Origin: Methylococcales bacterium
Lineage (GTDB): Bacteria; Pseudomonadota; Gammaproteobacteria; Methylococcales; Methylomonadaceae
Assembly (NCBI GenBank): GCA_026399095.1
Contig: JAPLRP010000064.1
Location: forward strand, 1-55,389
Direction: 5' to 3'
DNA length: 55,389 nt
Below are positions 19,282 to 28,840 of the stretch, one piece after another. Position numbers and translations under genes: made by a program. The notes below the pieces were generated by a model that was given only the letters and a program-made list of their open reading frames with translations, was not told where the DNA came from and searched no databases. Position 1 is the stretch's first letter; the number at the start of each line of letters is the position of its first letter.

Positions 19282-20030
19282 AAAACAAATGAAGCGGCAA
19301 TTGGTGCATGATCAGAAAGCATGTGCCAAGGTGAATGGGTCAATCGGTCGCAAGATATAGGATTCATACCTCGAAAATAGATACGATCCATTTGTAAAAA
19401 AGGTAACCAGGATGGAAAGGTACGCGCATAGCGCCCATGAGTATGCCTGAAAACTTCCTGCAATCCCAAATGATCATGGAACAATCGATCGGCTTGTCCT
19501 AACCAGTCATTGAAATCACCAGCCACTATTAAAGGCGCCTCATGAGGGACATGACTAACAATTCGATCGCATAATTGACTGATTTGCAGGCGACGTTCTT
19601 TAACCATTAAACCAAAATGAATACATACGATATGGATATCCTGATTACTTTCTGGGCGGCGGATAACGCCATGCAGAAGGCTGCGACTTGCCCAAGGATA
19701 TGGTGAAACATTAATATTTTCCCATCTTTCAAAAGGATACTTGCTTAAAATAGCATTACCATGATGCCCTGCATTATAGATGGCATTTTTTCCATAAGCG
19801 AAAAAAGGCCAGACACCTTCTGCAATATACTCAAGCTGGGAGTGATCAGGCCAGTTTTCAATTTTCTTATCATGGCGACGATGTTCGCCTTGCATCTCTT
19901 GCAAAAACAGTATATCCGGATCTGCAATGAGCAAGGCTTGCTTGATTTGATGTAAAACAAATCGGCGGTTGCCTGTATTAAAGCCTTTATGAATATTGTA
20001 AGTTAATACATTTAATCCCTGTTCTTTCAT
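19278..20030 (-). CDS. Endonuclease/exonuclease/phosphatase (EEP) family protein
   Basis: 250 residues with the EEP fold of DNase I, exonuclease III and sphingomyelinase-like hydrolases. The motifs are in order: LTYNIHKG near the N-terminus, the metal-binding Glu in LFLQEMQGEH, an HGNAILSKYPF segment, AGDFNDWLG and the C-terminal LSDHAPI with the catalytic His. No signal peptide is visible. The members next to phospholipid genes may be phosphodiesterases acting on lipids rather than nucleases; the position between two CDP-lipid genes favours this, but it is inference. Confidence 0.85.
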   Translation of the reverse strand: MKEQGLNVLTYNIHKGFNTGNRRFVLHQIKQALLIADPDILFLQEMQGEHRRHDKKIENWPDHSQLEYIAEGVWPFFAYGKNAIYNAGHHGNAILSKYPFERWENINVSPYPWASRSLLHGVIRRPESNQDIHIVCIHFGLMVKERRLQISQLCDRIVSHVPHEAPLIVAGDFNDWLGQADRLFHDHLGLQEVFRHTHGRYARTFPSWLPFLQMDRIYFRGMNPISCDRLTHSPWHMLSDHAPIAASFVL

Positions 20031-20071
20031 GTTTGTCCTAATGTGCTTGGCAGCAAAGCAAATAAATGGCT

Positions 20072-20575
20072 TTAATAAGGTTGGTTACGTATATGTATTT
20101 TATAAAGAATAGGTGAAATAAATTCTTCACATAAAAAAAAGAGACCGGCCGTTATTGCAATATCGATAACATTCAATCCTAGCGCATCACTTAACAGCCA
20201 CAAGGGCAATAAAGATTCCGGAAGGGTATCTAGACCTCTTGCACGGCTACTATCTTGTTTACCTAAGCGACGTTTGATAAAACTGGTCAGAATATCCCCT
20301 GTCATTGTCAGCATCGCAAAAAAAAAGCCGGTGAGTAAGTTTATGCCAAAAATAAAAGCGATAACAGTCGTAAAAAATAGCGCAGATAATAAGCCTGGCC
20401 AAGTTTTGGTATTGCCAAATAATCGATAGCCATCAGAGAGATAGTTGCCATTGTCTATGGGCTTGAGTGGGCGTGTTCCCAATACCTTGCGAATAATTAC
20501 AGGCGAGCCATTAGCTGTAATAAGCAATAGCAAACCATTAAAAATACAATGCCAACAGAATGAGAGCATGGCCAA
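20072..20575 (-). CDS. CarS-like CDP-lipid synthase (CDP-archaeol synthase family)
   Basis: 167 residues with about four membrane helices. The segment TRPLKPIDNGNYLSDGYRLFGNTKTWPGL and the later TGDILTSFIKRRLGKQDSSRARGLDTLPESLLPL match the CarS/DUF46 group, which is related to CdsA and loads a lipid phosphate with CTP. In Bacteria these proteins are poorly characterised. It is the first gene of a co-oriented trio with the EEP protein and the CDP-alcohol phosphatidyltransferase, so product (CDP-lipid) and consumer are encoded together. Confidence 0.82.
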   Translation of the reverse strand: MAMLSFCWHCIFNGLLLLITANGSPVIIRKVLGTRPLKPIDNGNYLSDGYRLFGNTKTWPGLLSALFFTTVIAFIFGINLLTGFFFAMLTMTGDILTSFIKRRLGKQDSSRARGLDTLPESLLPLWLLSDALGLNVIDIAITAGLFFLCEEFISPILYKIHIRNQPY

Positions 20576-20798
20576 ATAAATCCTATTGAATAATTATTTT
20601 ATATCTTAGCATTTCAGTATTAAAAACGCTTAGCTTATAACGGTTTTTATACCGAACTATTTAGAGTGTCAACCTTACAAAAAAACCAGTTATTACCTTG
20701 TATATCATGGTCTACTAATATAAACTCATTATGCCCTATACTTATTATAAAAAAAATTAACGTCACACATCAGGGCGATTCTATATAGAGGAAGAAAA

Positions 20799-22556
20799 AT
20801 GTCTAATAAAAATTATTCTCGTCGACGATTTTTGGCGCAATCAAGTTTAGGTTTGATTGCTTTTGCTGGGTTGCCTGGTTTTATACAAGCCATGGAGGGA
20901 ATGCATGGTATGCCTAAACTAACACCTAACAAAGCATCGGCCAGCTTTAAAGCGGATGTTGAATGTGATCTATTTTGCAGATCCGGTTCAGTATCAATCT
21001 TACCGGGTCAACAAACACAAGTGCAGCAATATTCAGCGCTGTTAAAAAAAGGACCCAAAGACACTATTATTGATATTGCCGGTTCTTATTTGGGGCCTAT
21101 TATTAATCTACAAAAAGGTCAAAAAGTGCGGATTAATTTGCACAATAAATTGACCGAACCGACAGTCACACACTGGCATGGTTTACATGTCCCCGCAAAT
21201 ATGGATGGTCATCCTCAATATACAATCGATCCAGGCGAAATTCTGGTGTATGAATTTGAAGTGCTTAACCGTGCGGGTATGAACATATACCATCCCCATC
21301 CGCATGAACTGACTGCCAAACAGGTTTATCATGGCTTGGCTGGTGCCTTGTTTGTGCATGACGAAGAAGAAGCAAAACTGGAATTGCCGTCAGGTGAATA
21401 TGAAATTCCGATTGTCATTCAAGATCGTCGTTTTGACGCGCAAAATCAACTGGTCTATGCACATAACATGCATGACCGAATGATTGGGTATTATGGTGAT
21501 CGAATTCTGGTTAATGGCCGTCCCGATTTTAAAATTGATGTGGCCAGTCGCGCTTATCGTTTACGTGTTTTAAACGGTTCAACCGCCCGTATCTATAAAT
21601 TGGCATGGGATGATGGTACACCTCTGACTATTATTGGTGTAGACGGCGGTTTATTGGAAAAACCAGAAATTAAACCATATGTGATGTTGGCACCGGGTGA
21701 AAGGCTGGATGTTTGGGCTGATTTTAGCGGTCGCAATGAAGGCTCTCAGTTAGTGATGCGCAGCCAGGCTTTTTCTGGTGTGCTACCAAAAATGGCAGAA
21801 CGTATGGGTGGCATGATGATGCACGGCCATTCTTTACCTGTCGGTAGCGATTACCCCATTTTTACGGCAAGAGTGACTAAAAAAGTTAGCGATAGCCCAA
21901 AACTACCGACACAATTAACAAAAATCAATTGGCACCCGCTTAGTTCGACGGCTAACCCTGATAAACCTATTCCTATTGGTATTTCTGAAGGGCCAATGGC
22001 GATGTTGCTCAATGGTCGCCCCTATGCTTTTAACGATATTCAAGACGTTGAACGTATTAAAGTCAACACGATACAATTGATGGAAATTTTTCATGCTCAT
22101 GGCGGGAGTGGTCATGGTAAACAGTCTGCTTCAACCGAAGAACACAATGCAGAGCAACACGGTGGTGGCATGGGTATGATGGGTATGGGGCACAAAGGCA
22201 GAGGCATGGGTATGATGGGGGGTATGAGTCATGGCAACGAAGAGCCCAAAACTGAAAGTCATGGAATGGGCATGGGCGGCATGGGTATGATGATGGCCAT
22301 GGCGCATCCTATCCATTTACACGGACAACAATTTCAAATAGTTAGTCGAAGTGTAGGAACCGAACAAGAAGCCGATTATGCAACCGTACGGGATGGATTT
22401 ATTGAAACCGGCTTAAAAGATACGGTCTTGGTCATGCCAGGCGAGACAGTTCGAATTATAAAACCCTTTCAGGACTTTAAAGGTTTGTTTATGTATCATT
22501 GTCATAATCTTGAACATGAAGACATGGGTATGATGCGTGATTTTTTAATTGAATGA
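20799..22556 (+). CDS. Tat-exported multicopper oxidase, CueO/CopA-like
   Basis: 585 residues. It probably oxidises Cu(I) or other reduced substrates in the periplasm and takes part in copper handling. A twin-arginine signal (SRRRFLAQSS) begins the protein. All four copper-binding motifs are present: THWHGLHV (~124), YHPHPHE (~164), HPIHLHGQQF (~503) and MYHCHNLEHEDMGMM (~565), the last with an axial Met. Between ~430 and 502 is a Met/His-rich insertion with repeated GMGMM and GHG units, like the Cu(I)-sequestering insert of CueO but longer and richer in Met. SD AGAGGAAG lies at 20787-20794. The gene has no neighbour in the same operon and no CueR box was recognised. Confidence 0.92.
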   Translation: MSNKNYSRRRFLAQSSLGLIAFAGLPGFIQAMEGMHGMPKLTPNKASASFKADVECDLFCRSGSVSILPGQQTQVQQYSALLKKGPKDTIIDIAGSYLGPIINLQKGQKVRINLHNKLTEPTVTHWHGLHVPANMDGHPQYTIDPGEILVYEFEVLNRAGMNIYHPHPHELTAKQVYHGLAGALFVHDEEEAKLELPSGEYEIPIVIQDRRFDAQNQLVYAHNMHDRMIGYYGDRILVNGRPDFKIDVASRAYRLRVLNGSTARIYKLAWDDGTPLTIIGVDGGLLEKPEIKPYVMLAPGERLDVWADFSGRNEGSQLVMRSQAFSGVLPKMAERMGGMMMHGHSLPVGSDYPIFTARVTKKVSDSPKLPTQLTKINWHPLSSTANPDKPIPIGISEGPMAMLLNGRPYAFNDIQDVERIKVNTIQLMEIFHAHGGSGHGKQSASTEEHNAEQHGGGMGMMGMGHKGRGMGMMGGMSHGNEEPKTESHGMGMGGMGMMMAMAHPIHLHGQQFQIVSRSVGTEQEADYATVRDGFIETGLKDTVLVMPGETVRIIKPFQDFKGLFMYHCHNLEHEDMGMMRDFLIE

Positions 22557-22857
22557 AAGTATTGCTTTTCTTGCTCATTCGGCTTTGTAGTGCTCATCAG
22601 GTTAAATAAATTTAATGGGTATTTAGCACTATTAATATCTTATAGAAGGCGTATAGAATCATTATTATGAATAAAAAGTTTACCAATTGATAAAGAATGA
22701 GAAAAAATGGTAACTATGGACTAGTTAAGCTGTTATCAGCTAACTATAACGAGACTATATATTTAGTTTGAAATCTGTATTGATTTAAAAAAGCAACACT
22801 GGAACGAATAACATAAAGTGGGTATAAAATTAGGGTAGGCTTTAAATGTAAATTTAT
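22557..22857. other. Convergent intergenic region with one imperfect stem-loop
   Basis: Between the multicopper oxidase and the transglutaminase gene. TAGTTAAGCTG (22722-22732) pairs with CAGCTAACTA (22737-22746) with one bulged A and loop TTAT. No T-run follows on either strand. I see no ORF with a credible start. Confidence 0.4.
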
Positions 22858-24807
22858 TCAAAGATGTTTAATCAGTTGTTTTAATGCTTTTAAATCGTCC
22901 GATGTCGAATATTTACCGTAGTGTATTTTGATAAATAAATCGGTAATTTTTCTTATGGCAATTGATTTTTCGGGATGTTCTATTATGATTCTATCGCCAA
23001 AATCTTTGGCACCTTCTCCTTTTGCTTTTACCAATCCATGTTTGAGCATTTTTTTACAAAAATATTGGTAAATCTGCATTTCAGGCAAAATATTCTTTCG
23101 TTTTTCATACAGCAACAGCCAGCTCAGTAATGCTGTAATAGATCCTATGAGGCCAGCCAACCAATACAACATGGCTTTAAGGTCATCTATGCAAATTGAT
23201 GACAAGAAAATGGCTTGGTGTTTGTTGTCGTAGTTAATAACCCAGCGTTGCCAACTGTAATCCAAATTATGCCAAAGTTGTTGGCTTTGCTTTAACCAAT
23301 CCAGTGTTTGTTGTGCATTTTCACTGAGGGGAACATAGTTGATGATGCCGCTTGCGATCAGTTGGTCGATATTTATATTTTGCTCAATCCTTTCCGGTGC
23401 AATAGCGGCTGTTGGGTCAATACGTACCCAACCTTTATTTTCCAGCCACACTTCTGCCCAAGCGTGAGCATCAGCTTGGCGTATTTCCAAAAAATGGCCA
23501 ATTTTATTATATTCGCCACCTTGATACCCGGTCACTACACGTGCCGGGATATGAGCAACCCGCATTAGATAAACGAAAGCTGCGGCGTAATGGCTACAAA
23601 AGCCGTAGCGGGTTTTAAACAAGAAGGTTTCGATAGGGTTTTCTTCCATCAGGGGCGGTGTCAAAGTGTAATGGAAGTCTTCTTTTCTAAAATGAGTTAA
23701 TAATTGTGTAATGAAGTTTTCTGGCGTGCTATCAAAGCCCTGTAGTTGTTTAACCAGTTGGGTTATTTTGTCAGAGGGCTTGTTGGGAAGTTGTGTCGCG
23801 TCTTTAAATTCGGTGCGGGTGATGAAGCCGGTATTGTAGTTGGGGTAAGAAGTGATGTTATATTCGGTTCTTTTATCAGGCGTATCTGAGGTAATAAGCT
23901 GATAGTTTGCATTTCGACTGACCGGCGAAGTAAATTCTACTGGTAGTTCTAAAGCAAATACCCAATGTTTGTCTTGCGGTTCCATTAACAGCGTGTATTG
24001 ATAAGGTGTGCCGTTAAAAACAGGTTTATCCATATAGTGGCTAAAATTCAGTTTTTTAATCTGTGTCCACTTTTTACCGTCTGTGTAAGATAATACCGGT
24101 CCTCGCCAATAACGTTCACGGGGTGGTGGTAATTTGCCGATAAATTTCACTCTAAATACGAGCTCATCAGACATGCCCAGGTCGCTGATAGAGCCGGGCT
24201 CCATATTATCTGACAAGCCTGTTTTAGCTTGATATTGTTCATTAAAGAACATCCATTTAGGTGCCTCTACCCGAGGAAATAATACAAATAAAACCACTGC
24301 CATCGGCAACGCCTGAATTATGATAAGGCCTGCAGTTTTTATTGCGACGACGGGGTTGGGTTTACAGCTGTTAATACAAATCAGAGTTGCTAAAAGAGCG
24401 CTGCAGACAAACAAGATATAAGCAGCCATTAGTAAACTTTGCTCATATAAAAACTGTGATGCTGCGACGATAAATGCCAGATAGGTAATTACGTAAAGGT
24501 CTCGTTCTGATTTTATTTCTAATAATTTGAGTCCCAGTGCCATTATAAAAAGGCGAGTACCGGCATCGCGCCCCAAAACACCTTGATATTGACTATAAAG
24601 TAACGCCAGACCACAAACCGTTAGAATAAAAAGGCATAGTTTATTGGGTAGCCAATTTTGTTTCCAGATTCCTATCAATCGCCAAATTAATAATAAATAA
24701 AAAAAGGCGAAAACTGCGTTGGGAATGTGCTCGAAATGAGGCAAGACTATCAGCCCGATAGAGGCCAACAGAAAGATTAAAATATTTTTGTTTTGAGCCC
24801 TATTCAT
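22858..24807 (-). CDS. Transglutaminase-like membrane protein TgpA (DUF3488-TGc)
   Basis: 649 residues from the ATG at 24807. About seven membrane helices occupy the first ~190 residues, a periplasmic transglutaminase-core domain follows, one helix is at ~550, and a cytoplasmic tail ends the protein. The catalytic triad is visible: Cys ~404 in RYGFCSHYA, His ~446 in ADAHAWAEVW and Asp ~464 in RIDPT. This matches P. aeruginosa TgpA, an essential periplasmic protein whose reaction is still unclear. A GTG at 24840 would extend the protein but would overlap the DUF58 gene by 28 bases; the ATG begins 5 bases after the DUF58 stop. Last gene of the MoxR cluster. Confidence 0.88.
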   Translation of the reverse strand: MNRAQNKNILIFLLASIGLIVLPHFEHIPNAVFAFFYLLLIWRLIGIWKQNWLPNKLCLFILTVCGLALLYSQYQGVLGRDAGTRLFIMALGLKLLEIKSERDLYVITYLAFIVAASQFLYEQSLLMAAYILFVCSALLATLICINSCKPNPVVAIKTAGLIIIQALPMAVVLFVLFPRVEAPKWMFFNEQYQAKTGLSDNMEPGSISDLGMSDELVFRVKFIGKLPPPRERYWRGPVLSYTDGKKWTQIKKLNFSHYMDKPVFNGTPYQYTLLMEPQDKHWVFALELPVEFTSPVSRNANYQLITSDTPDKRTEYNITSYPNYNTGFITRTEFKDATQLPNKPSDKITQLVKQLQGFDSTPENFITQLLTHFRKEDFHYTLTPPLMEENPIETFLFKTRYGFCSHYAAAFVYLMRVAHIPARVVTGYQGGEYNKIGHFLEIRQADAHAWAEVWLENKGWVRIDPTAAIAPERIEQNINIDQLIASGIINYVPLSENAQQTLDWLKQSQQLWHNLDYSWQRWVINYDNKHQAIFLSSICIDDLKAMLYWLAGLIGSITALLSWLLLYEKRKNILPEMQIYQYFCKKMLKHGLVKAKGEGAKDFGDRIIIEHPEKSIAIRKITDLFIKIHYGKYSTSDDLKALKQLIKHL

Positions 24808-24812
24808 GCAGG

Positions 24813-25757
24813 TTAAAAAAGGGCGAGTGCTTCTAAGCACTTTTGTGTGTGGTTTAAACCCTGTGCAGGTAGTCGTTTTAAACCTGGTATTGAAAAACCA
24901 AAAGGGATGTCTGCCTGTTCGGCATCAATAACCCAACGGCATAATTGGCTTAAGCGTTGTTCGGTATCATGTCCCGGTGTGCTAGCGTAATCCAGCCAGA
25001 TTTCCGTAGAATGATTACCGCCGTAGTTTTTGCTATACAAGCCTTGACCTCTGGCAAAAGCTTTCCAGTGTATATGTTTGATAGGATCGCCGGCATGATA
25101 TTCTGTCAACCCACTAAAATCATCGGCACCTTTTTGATTAAAGCCCTGCTGGACAAAGGCATTAGGTGTTTGCGGAAAAGGCAATTCATGGTTGGCAGGT
25201 TTAGGATAAACCAACGTTTTAAGCTTAAACTGAACAGGCGACCAGGCACGAAATAAGCCCAAGGGGTAAGTGCTTGAGATAGTCACTGTACCCGCTTTGT
25301 GCCAGCCTCTTTTTGTTGTGAACGAATACAAGATAATGCTGGTTTTACTGTATGGCTTCAGTGTCAGGCTTTGAGTTTGTTCTAGTTTAATTTGTAAATT
25401 ATAGCGCTCTATATCAAGGGGATTATTGATGTGAACAGTAAACCCGGCGGCTTCTCCGGCAAAAACAGCATTATTATGGCCCACGTTTAAAATTAGACCC
25501 GCCAAGGTTTTATAGCTGTGTAAAATGGAAATGAAAAATAGGCTGGCTAAAAGAAAAGCCAGTAAATAAATTAAGTTGTTGTTATAAACAAAGGCAATTA
25601 ATAATAACAGGGCTATAAGTAGCGCAAAATTAAGACCGCGATAAGTTGGTAAAATAAAGATGCGCCTGTGATTTAAGGTGACAGGTTCGTTTATCGCTTT
25701 TTCACCTTTAAAAAAACGACTCAGTTGAAAGCGTTCTTTTAAAGACAGTTGGGTCAC
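24813..25757 (-). CDS. DUF58 domain protein (MoxR-associated)
   Basis: 314 residues. Two N-terminal membrane helices (~37-75) precede a cytoplasmic domain with the signature DDFSGLTEYHAGDPIKHIHWKAFARG (~200-225), typical of DUF58, and a von Willebrand A-like C-terminus. These proteins accompany MoxR ATPases and are thought to act as their partners or substrates in envelope or chaperone functions. It overlaps the MoxR gene by 4 bases. Confidence 0.88.
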   Translation of the reverse strand: MTQLSLKERFQLSRFFKGEKAINEPVTLNHRRIFILPTYRGLNFALLIALLLLIAFVYNNNLIYLLAFLLASLFFISILHSYKTLAGLILNVGHNNAVFAGEAAGFTVHINNPLDIERYNLQIKLEQTQSLTLKPYSKTSIILYSFTTKRGWHKAGTVTISSTYPLGLFRAWSPVQFKLKTLVYPKPANHELPFPQTPNAFVQQGFNQKGADDFSGLTEYHAGDPIKHIHWKAFARGQGLYSKNYGGNHSTEIWLDYASTPGHDTEQRLSQLCRWVIDAEQADIPFGFSIPGLKRLPAQGLNHTQKCLEALALF

Positions 25758-26659
25758 TGGACAGCAACTTTGGCTAAGATGGGGGCGACTATGGCAGCGG
25801 AATCATTATTGCCTGACTTTAAACGGTGTCCGGCTACGGCTGCCAGCACGGCTTGTATGTCTTCCGGAATCACGGCATCTCGTTTGTCAAGGAAAGCCCA
25901 GGCTTTTGCTGCATTAAGCAAAGCCAAGCCAGCTCTAGGTGAAAGCCCATATTGATAATCTGAAGATTCACGGGTATAGCTAATAATGGCTTGGCAATAA
26001 TCAAGAACGGCATTGGATGCATATACTTCAGACACTTTGTTTTGCATGATGAGTAATTGTTCAGGGGTCAATTTTACCGGCAGCGAGTTAATTAAACTAC
26101 GCCGATTTTGGCCTTGTAGCAGAAGCCTTTCTGACTCTTGATTGGGATAACCCAGCTCAAGGCGCATTAAAAAACGGTCTAATTGTGATTCTGGCAAAGG
26201 AAATGTGCCAATTTGATGCGAGGGATTTTGAGTGGCAATAACAAAAAAAGGCTCGGGCAATTGATAGGTTTTTCCTTCAACAGAAATGGTCTGTTCTTCC
26301 ATAGCTTCTAAAAGAGCGCTTTGAGCTTTGGGCGTAGCGCGATTAATCTCATCGGCTAAGACCAATTGTTTGAAAAGTGGGCCTGGCAAGAAGGTAAAGG
26401 TGAGGTTTTTAGGGTCAAATATCGAAGCCCCGATAATGTCGGCTGGTAAAATATCACTGGTAAATTGTATCCGTTGATATTGTAAGCCGAGTAACTTGGC
26501 GAGCGTATGTGCAAGAGTGGTTTTGCCAACACCGGGAATATCTTCTATTAATAAATGACCGCGGGCAAGCAGGCAACAGAGAGCAAGCCGAATTTTATGT
26601 GATTTGCCAAGAATGATCTGGTTGGCAGCCTCTAGAAGATGTTGTGTATCATTTTGCAT
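25754..26659 (-). CDS. MoxR-family AAA+ ATPase
   Basis: 301 residues. Walker A is IPGVGKTTLA (~41-50), Walker B LVLADEINRATPKAQSALLEAMEE, sensor 1 VIATQNPSHQIGTFPLPE and the C-terminal lid SPRAGLALLNAAKAWA; all are typical of MoxR chaperone-like ATPases. It has no adjacent VWA gene of the RavA or NorD type; the partners are DUF58 and TgpA. It starts 24 bases after the histidine kinase stop, so it may share the kinase's transcript. Confidence 0.93.
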   Translation of the reverse strand: MQNDTQHLLEAANQIILGKSHKIRLALCCLLARGHLLIEDIPGVGKTTLAHTLAKLLGLQYQRIQFTSDILPADIIGASIFDPKNLTFTFLPGPLFKQLVLADEINRATPKAQSALLEAMEEQTISVEGKTYQLPEPFFVIATQNPSHQIGTFPLPESQLDRFLMRLELGYPNQESERLLLQGQNRRSLINSLPVKLTPEQLLIMQNKVSEVYASNAVLDYCQAIISYTRESSDYQYGLSPRAGLALLNAAKAWAFLDKRDAVIPEDIQAVLAAVAGHRLKSGNNDSAAIVAPILAKVAVQ

Positions 26660-26683
26660 AGAAGATGAAGATATTTTTGTTGT

Positions 26684-28021
26684 TTATTGTAGTTGTTCAG
26701 CTTTACATAAAACAGCTTCTACCAATAATCCGCCGAAATTAATTGATCTCCCTAAAGTTAATCTACCGCCGTATTGTTCGGTTATTGCTCTTGCGATAGA
26801 TAACCCCAAGCCATGTCCGCTGACGATTTCATCAAGTCGAATACCACGTTTGGCAAGTGACGCCAATTCGCTTTCTGGTACGCCAGGCCCATCATCTTCA
26901 ATGATAAGGTGAATGAATTCATTTATGTTAATAGACAGATTTATTTTGGAATGAGCCCATTTACAAGCATTATCAAGTAAATTACCGACCAGTTCCAGCA
27001 TATCTTCTCTATCGATTGATAAAGTAGAGGCTTTTGGCGTCATAAAATTGATAGTGAGGTTTTTATCTCGATGTATGCTTTGCATGACCTGAATTAATGC
27101 AGGTATTTCTTGGCTGACATCAAACTTTATAAATGCTGGACCAGTACCTGCCATTCGGGCTTGCTTTAGTACGCGGTCCATTATGTTTTGCATGGTTGTT
27201 GTTTGGAGTTCCACGACTTTGCAAATATCAGGATGTGTTTGCAAACTTATTTCTTGTGGGAGCTGTTTTAATAGGGTTAAAGGTGTTTTTAGGGCATGCG
27301 CAAGATCGCCTAGCGAGTTCCGCGAACGTTGTAAACGTTGATCCAGTAATTTTAAAAGCCAATTAACTTCTTGCACTATTGCAGCTACTTCTTGAGGTAC
27401 ATCGGTATTTAACTGGGTAATTTCACCTTTTTCGAGGGATCTAATTTCTTGTGAGATAAGGTTAAGGCGCTTAAAGCCGCTTCGTAAAATAAACACTTGT
27501 ATCGCAATAAGCAGTATTAATAACACTAACGCGATGAATGTATATCGATACTGAAAAGTGTTTATTCGAGCCAAGGTAGGGGTCAAGTCTTCAGCCACTG
27601 CAATAGTGATGTTTCTATCCTGTTTTTTGTAGCCATATATCATTATAAGCAAGGGTTGCTGCTTTGGGCCAGTGAGATATTCCTTTTTAATTGTTCCTGG
27701 TGCTAATGGAATGATATTGAAGTTTTGTTCATTAAGCGAGAGTGAAAGGATAACTTGTTTGTTACTGATTACCTGAAAATAGTCACCTGAGTAGGTTTCA
27801 AGGTATATGGGTTCAATTTGATCTCTATTAACGGTAATGTTATGGCTTGTATCGATCGTTATTGCCGCCAAGATACTGACAGCGTCATGTTCCAAATGAT
27901 CGGCAACCGAGTCTTCTGCGAGAAGTCGAATTGAGTGGCTTGTTAACCATAATAAAATAATGAATACGCAGATCAGACTTAAAAAAAGTCCTGTTGCCAA
28001 GCGGAGTTGAAGTGACTTCAT
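26684..28021 (-). CDS. PhoQ-like sensor histidine kinase
   Basis: 445 residues. Membrane helices at ~8-30 and ~155-177 enclose a periplasmic sensor region, then a HAMP-like linker (EIRSLEKGEITQLNTDVPQEVA). The H-box SLGDLAHALKTPLTLLKQLP carries the phospho-accepting His and resembles PhoQ more than EnvZ. The ATPase domain has LLDNACKWA, IIEDDGPGVPE and GHGLGLSIARAI. It overlaps the response regulator by 4 bases. The periplasmic acidic patch of true PhoQ is not obvious, so the signal is unknown. Confidence 0.9.
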   Translation of the reverse strand: MKSLQLRLATGLFLSLICVFIILLWLTSHSIRLLAEDSVADHLEHDAVSILAAITIDTSHNITVNRDQIEPIYLETYSGDYFQVISNKQVILSLSLNEQNFNIIPLAPGTIKKEYLTGPKQQPLLIMIYGYKKQDRNITIAVAEDLTPTLARINTFQYRYTFIALVLLILLIAIQVFILRSGFKRLNLISQEIRSLEKGEITQLNTDVPQEVAAIVQEVNWLLKLLDQRLQRSRNSLGDLAHALKTPLTLLKQLPQEISLQTHPDICKVVELQTTTMQNIMDRVLKQARMAGTGPAFIKFDVSQEIPALIQVMQSIHRDKNLTINFMTPKASTLSIDREDMLELVGNLLDNACKWAHSKINLSININEFIHLIIEDDGPGVPESELASLAKRGIRLDEIVSGHGLGLSIARAITEQYGGRLTLGRSINFGGLLVEAVLCKAEQLQ

Positions 28022-28686
28022 TGTGGTGTGTCCTTAAATATATAGCCTTGTCCTCTGCGCGTTTCAATACGGTCTTTACCTAGTTTATTTCGTAAATGAT
28101 TAACATAGACTTCAATTACGTTACTGTCTTTATCTGAGTCTGAGTCATAGATATGATCCATGAGGATAGTTTTGCTTAACAATTGATCTTTATGCAAGAT
28201 AAAGCAACGTAATAGTTTAAATTCACTGCCGGTAAGTGGAAGTATGTCACCTGATTGGGTGATGATGGCTTGACGATTGGTGTCTAATTGAAAATCTCCT
28301 GCTGTTAGTATGCCGCCGGTGTGATGATGAACGCGATTAAGCAGGGCGTTAATTCGTGCCAATAGTTCTTCAATATGAAAAGGTTTACTTAAGTAATCGT
28401 CAGCGCCAGCTTTAAAGCCATCGACCTTCTCTTGCCAAGTATCACGTGCAGTAAGAATAATGACGGGGAGGGCATTTTGTTTGGCTCGCCAGTTTTTTAA
28501 AACCTCCAAACCGGGGCGTTTGGGTAATCCCAAGTCTACTATGGCTAATTCGTAGATAGATTCATTACCTAAATATTCACCTTCGATTCCATCATGAGCC
28601 ACATCGACTGCAAAGCCTGCTTTTACTAAGCTGTTTTTTACAAGGCGTGCTAGTTCATTTTCATCTTCAATCAATAACAAGCGCAT
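28018..28686 (-). CDS. PhoP-like OmpR-family response regulator
   Basis: 222 residues. Receiver domain with LLIEDENEL, phospho-acceptor Asp in ELAIVDLGLPKRPG (~51), T in ILTARD and K in LSKPFHIEELLAR; winged-helix domain with LTGSEFKLLRCF and VIEVYVNHLRNKLG, RRGQGYIF. The overall pattern is close to PhoP/QseB. It is the first gene of the five-gene minus-strand run ending with TgpA. Confidence 0.92.
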   Translation of the reverse strand: MRLLLIEDENELARLVKNSLVKAGFAVDVAHDGIEGEYLGNESIYELAIVDLGLPKRPGLEVLKNWRAKQNALPVIILTARDTWQEKVDGFKAGADDYLSKPFHIEELLARINALLNRVHHHTGGILTAGDFQLDTNRQAIITQSGDILPLTGSEFKLLRCFILHKDQLLSKTILMDHIYDSDSDKDSNVIEVYVNHLRNKLGKDRIETRRGQGYIFKDTPQ

Positions 28687-28840
28687 TTAATTAGTCCTTA
28701 GCAGCCTTAAAAGCAGTAAAAATATAATGTGTACACTATTATTATAAATAGTTATTGTTAGGCATTTAAAAAGACTGTGGAGAATTGGAGCGGCGAGGTA
28801 AGCTCAGCTAAGCAAAGCTTCTGATTGGCAGGTCTTATCT

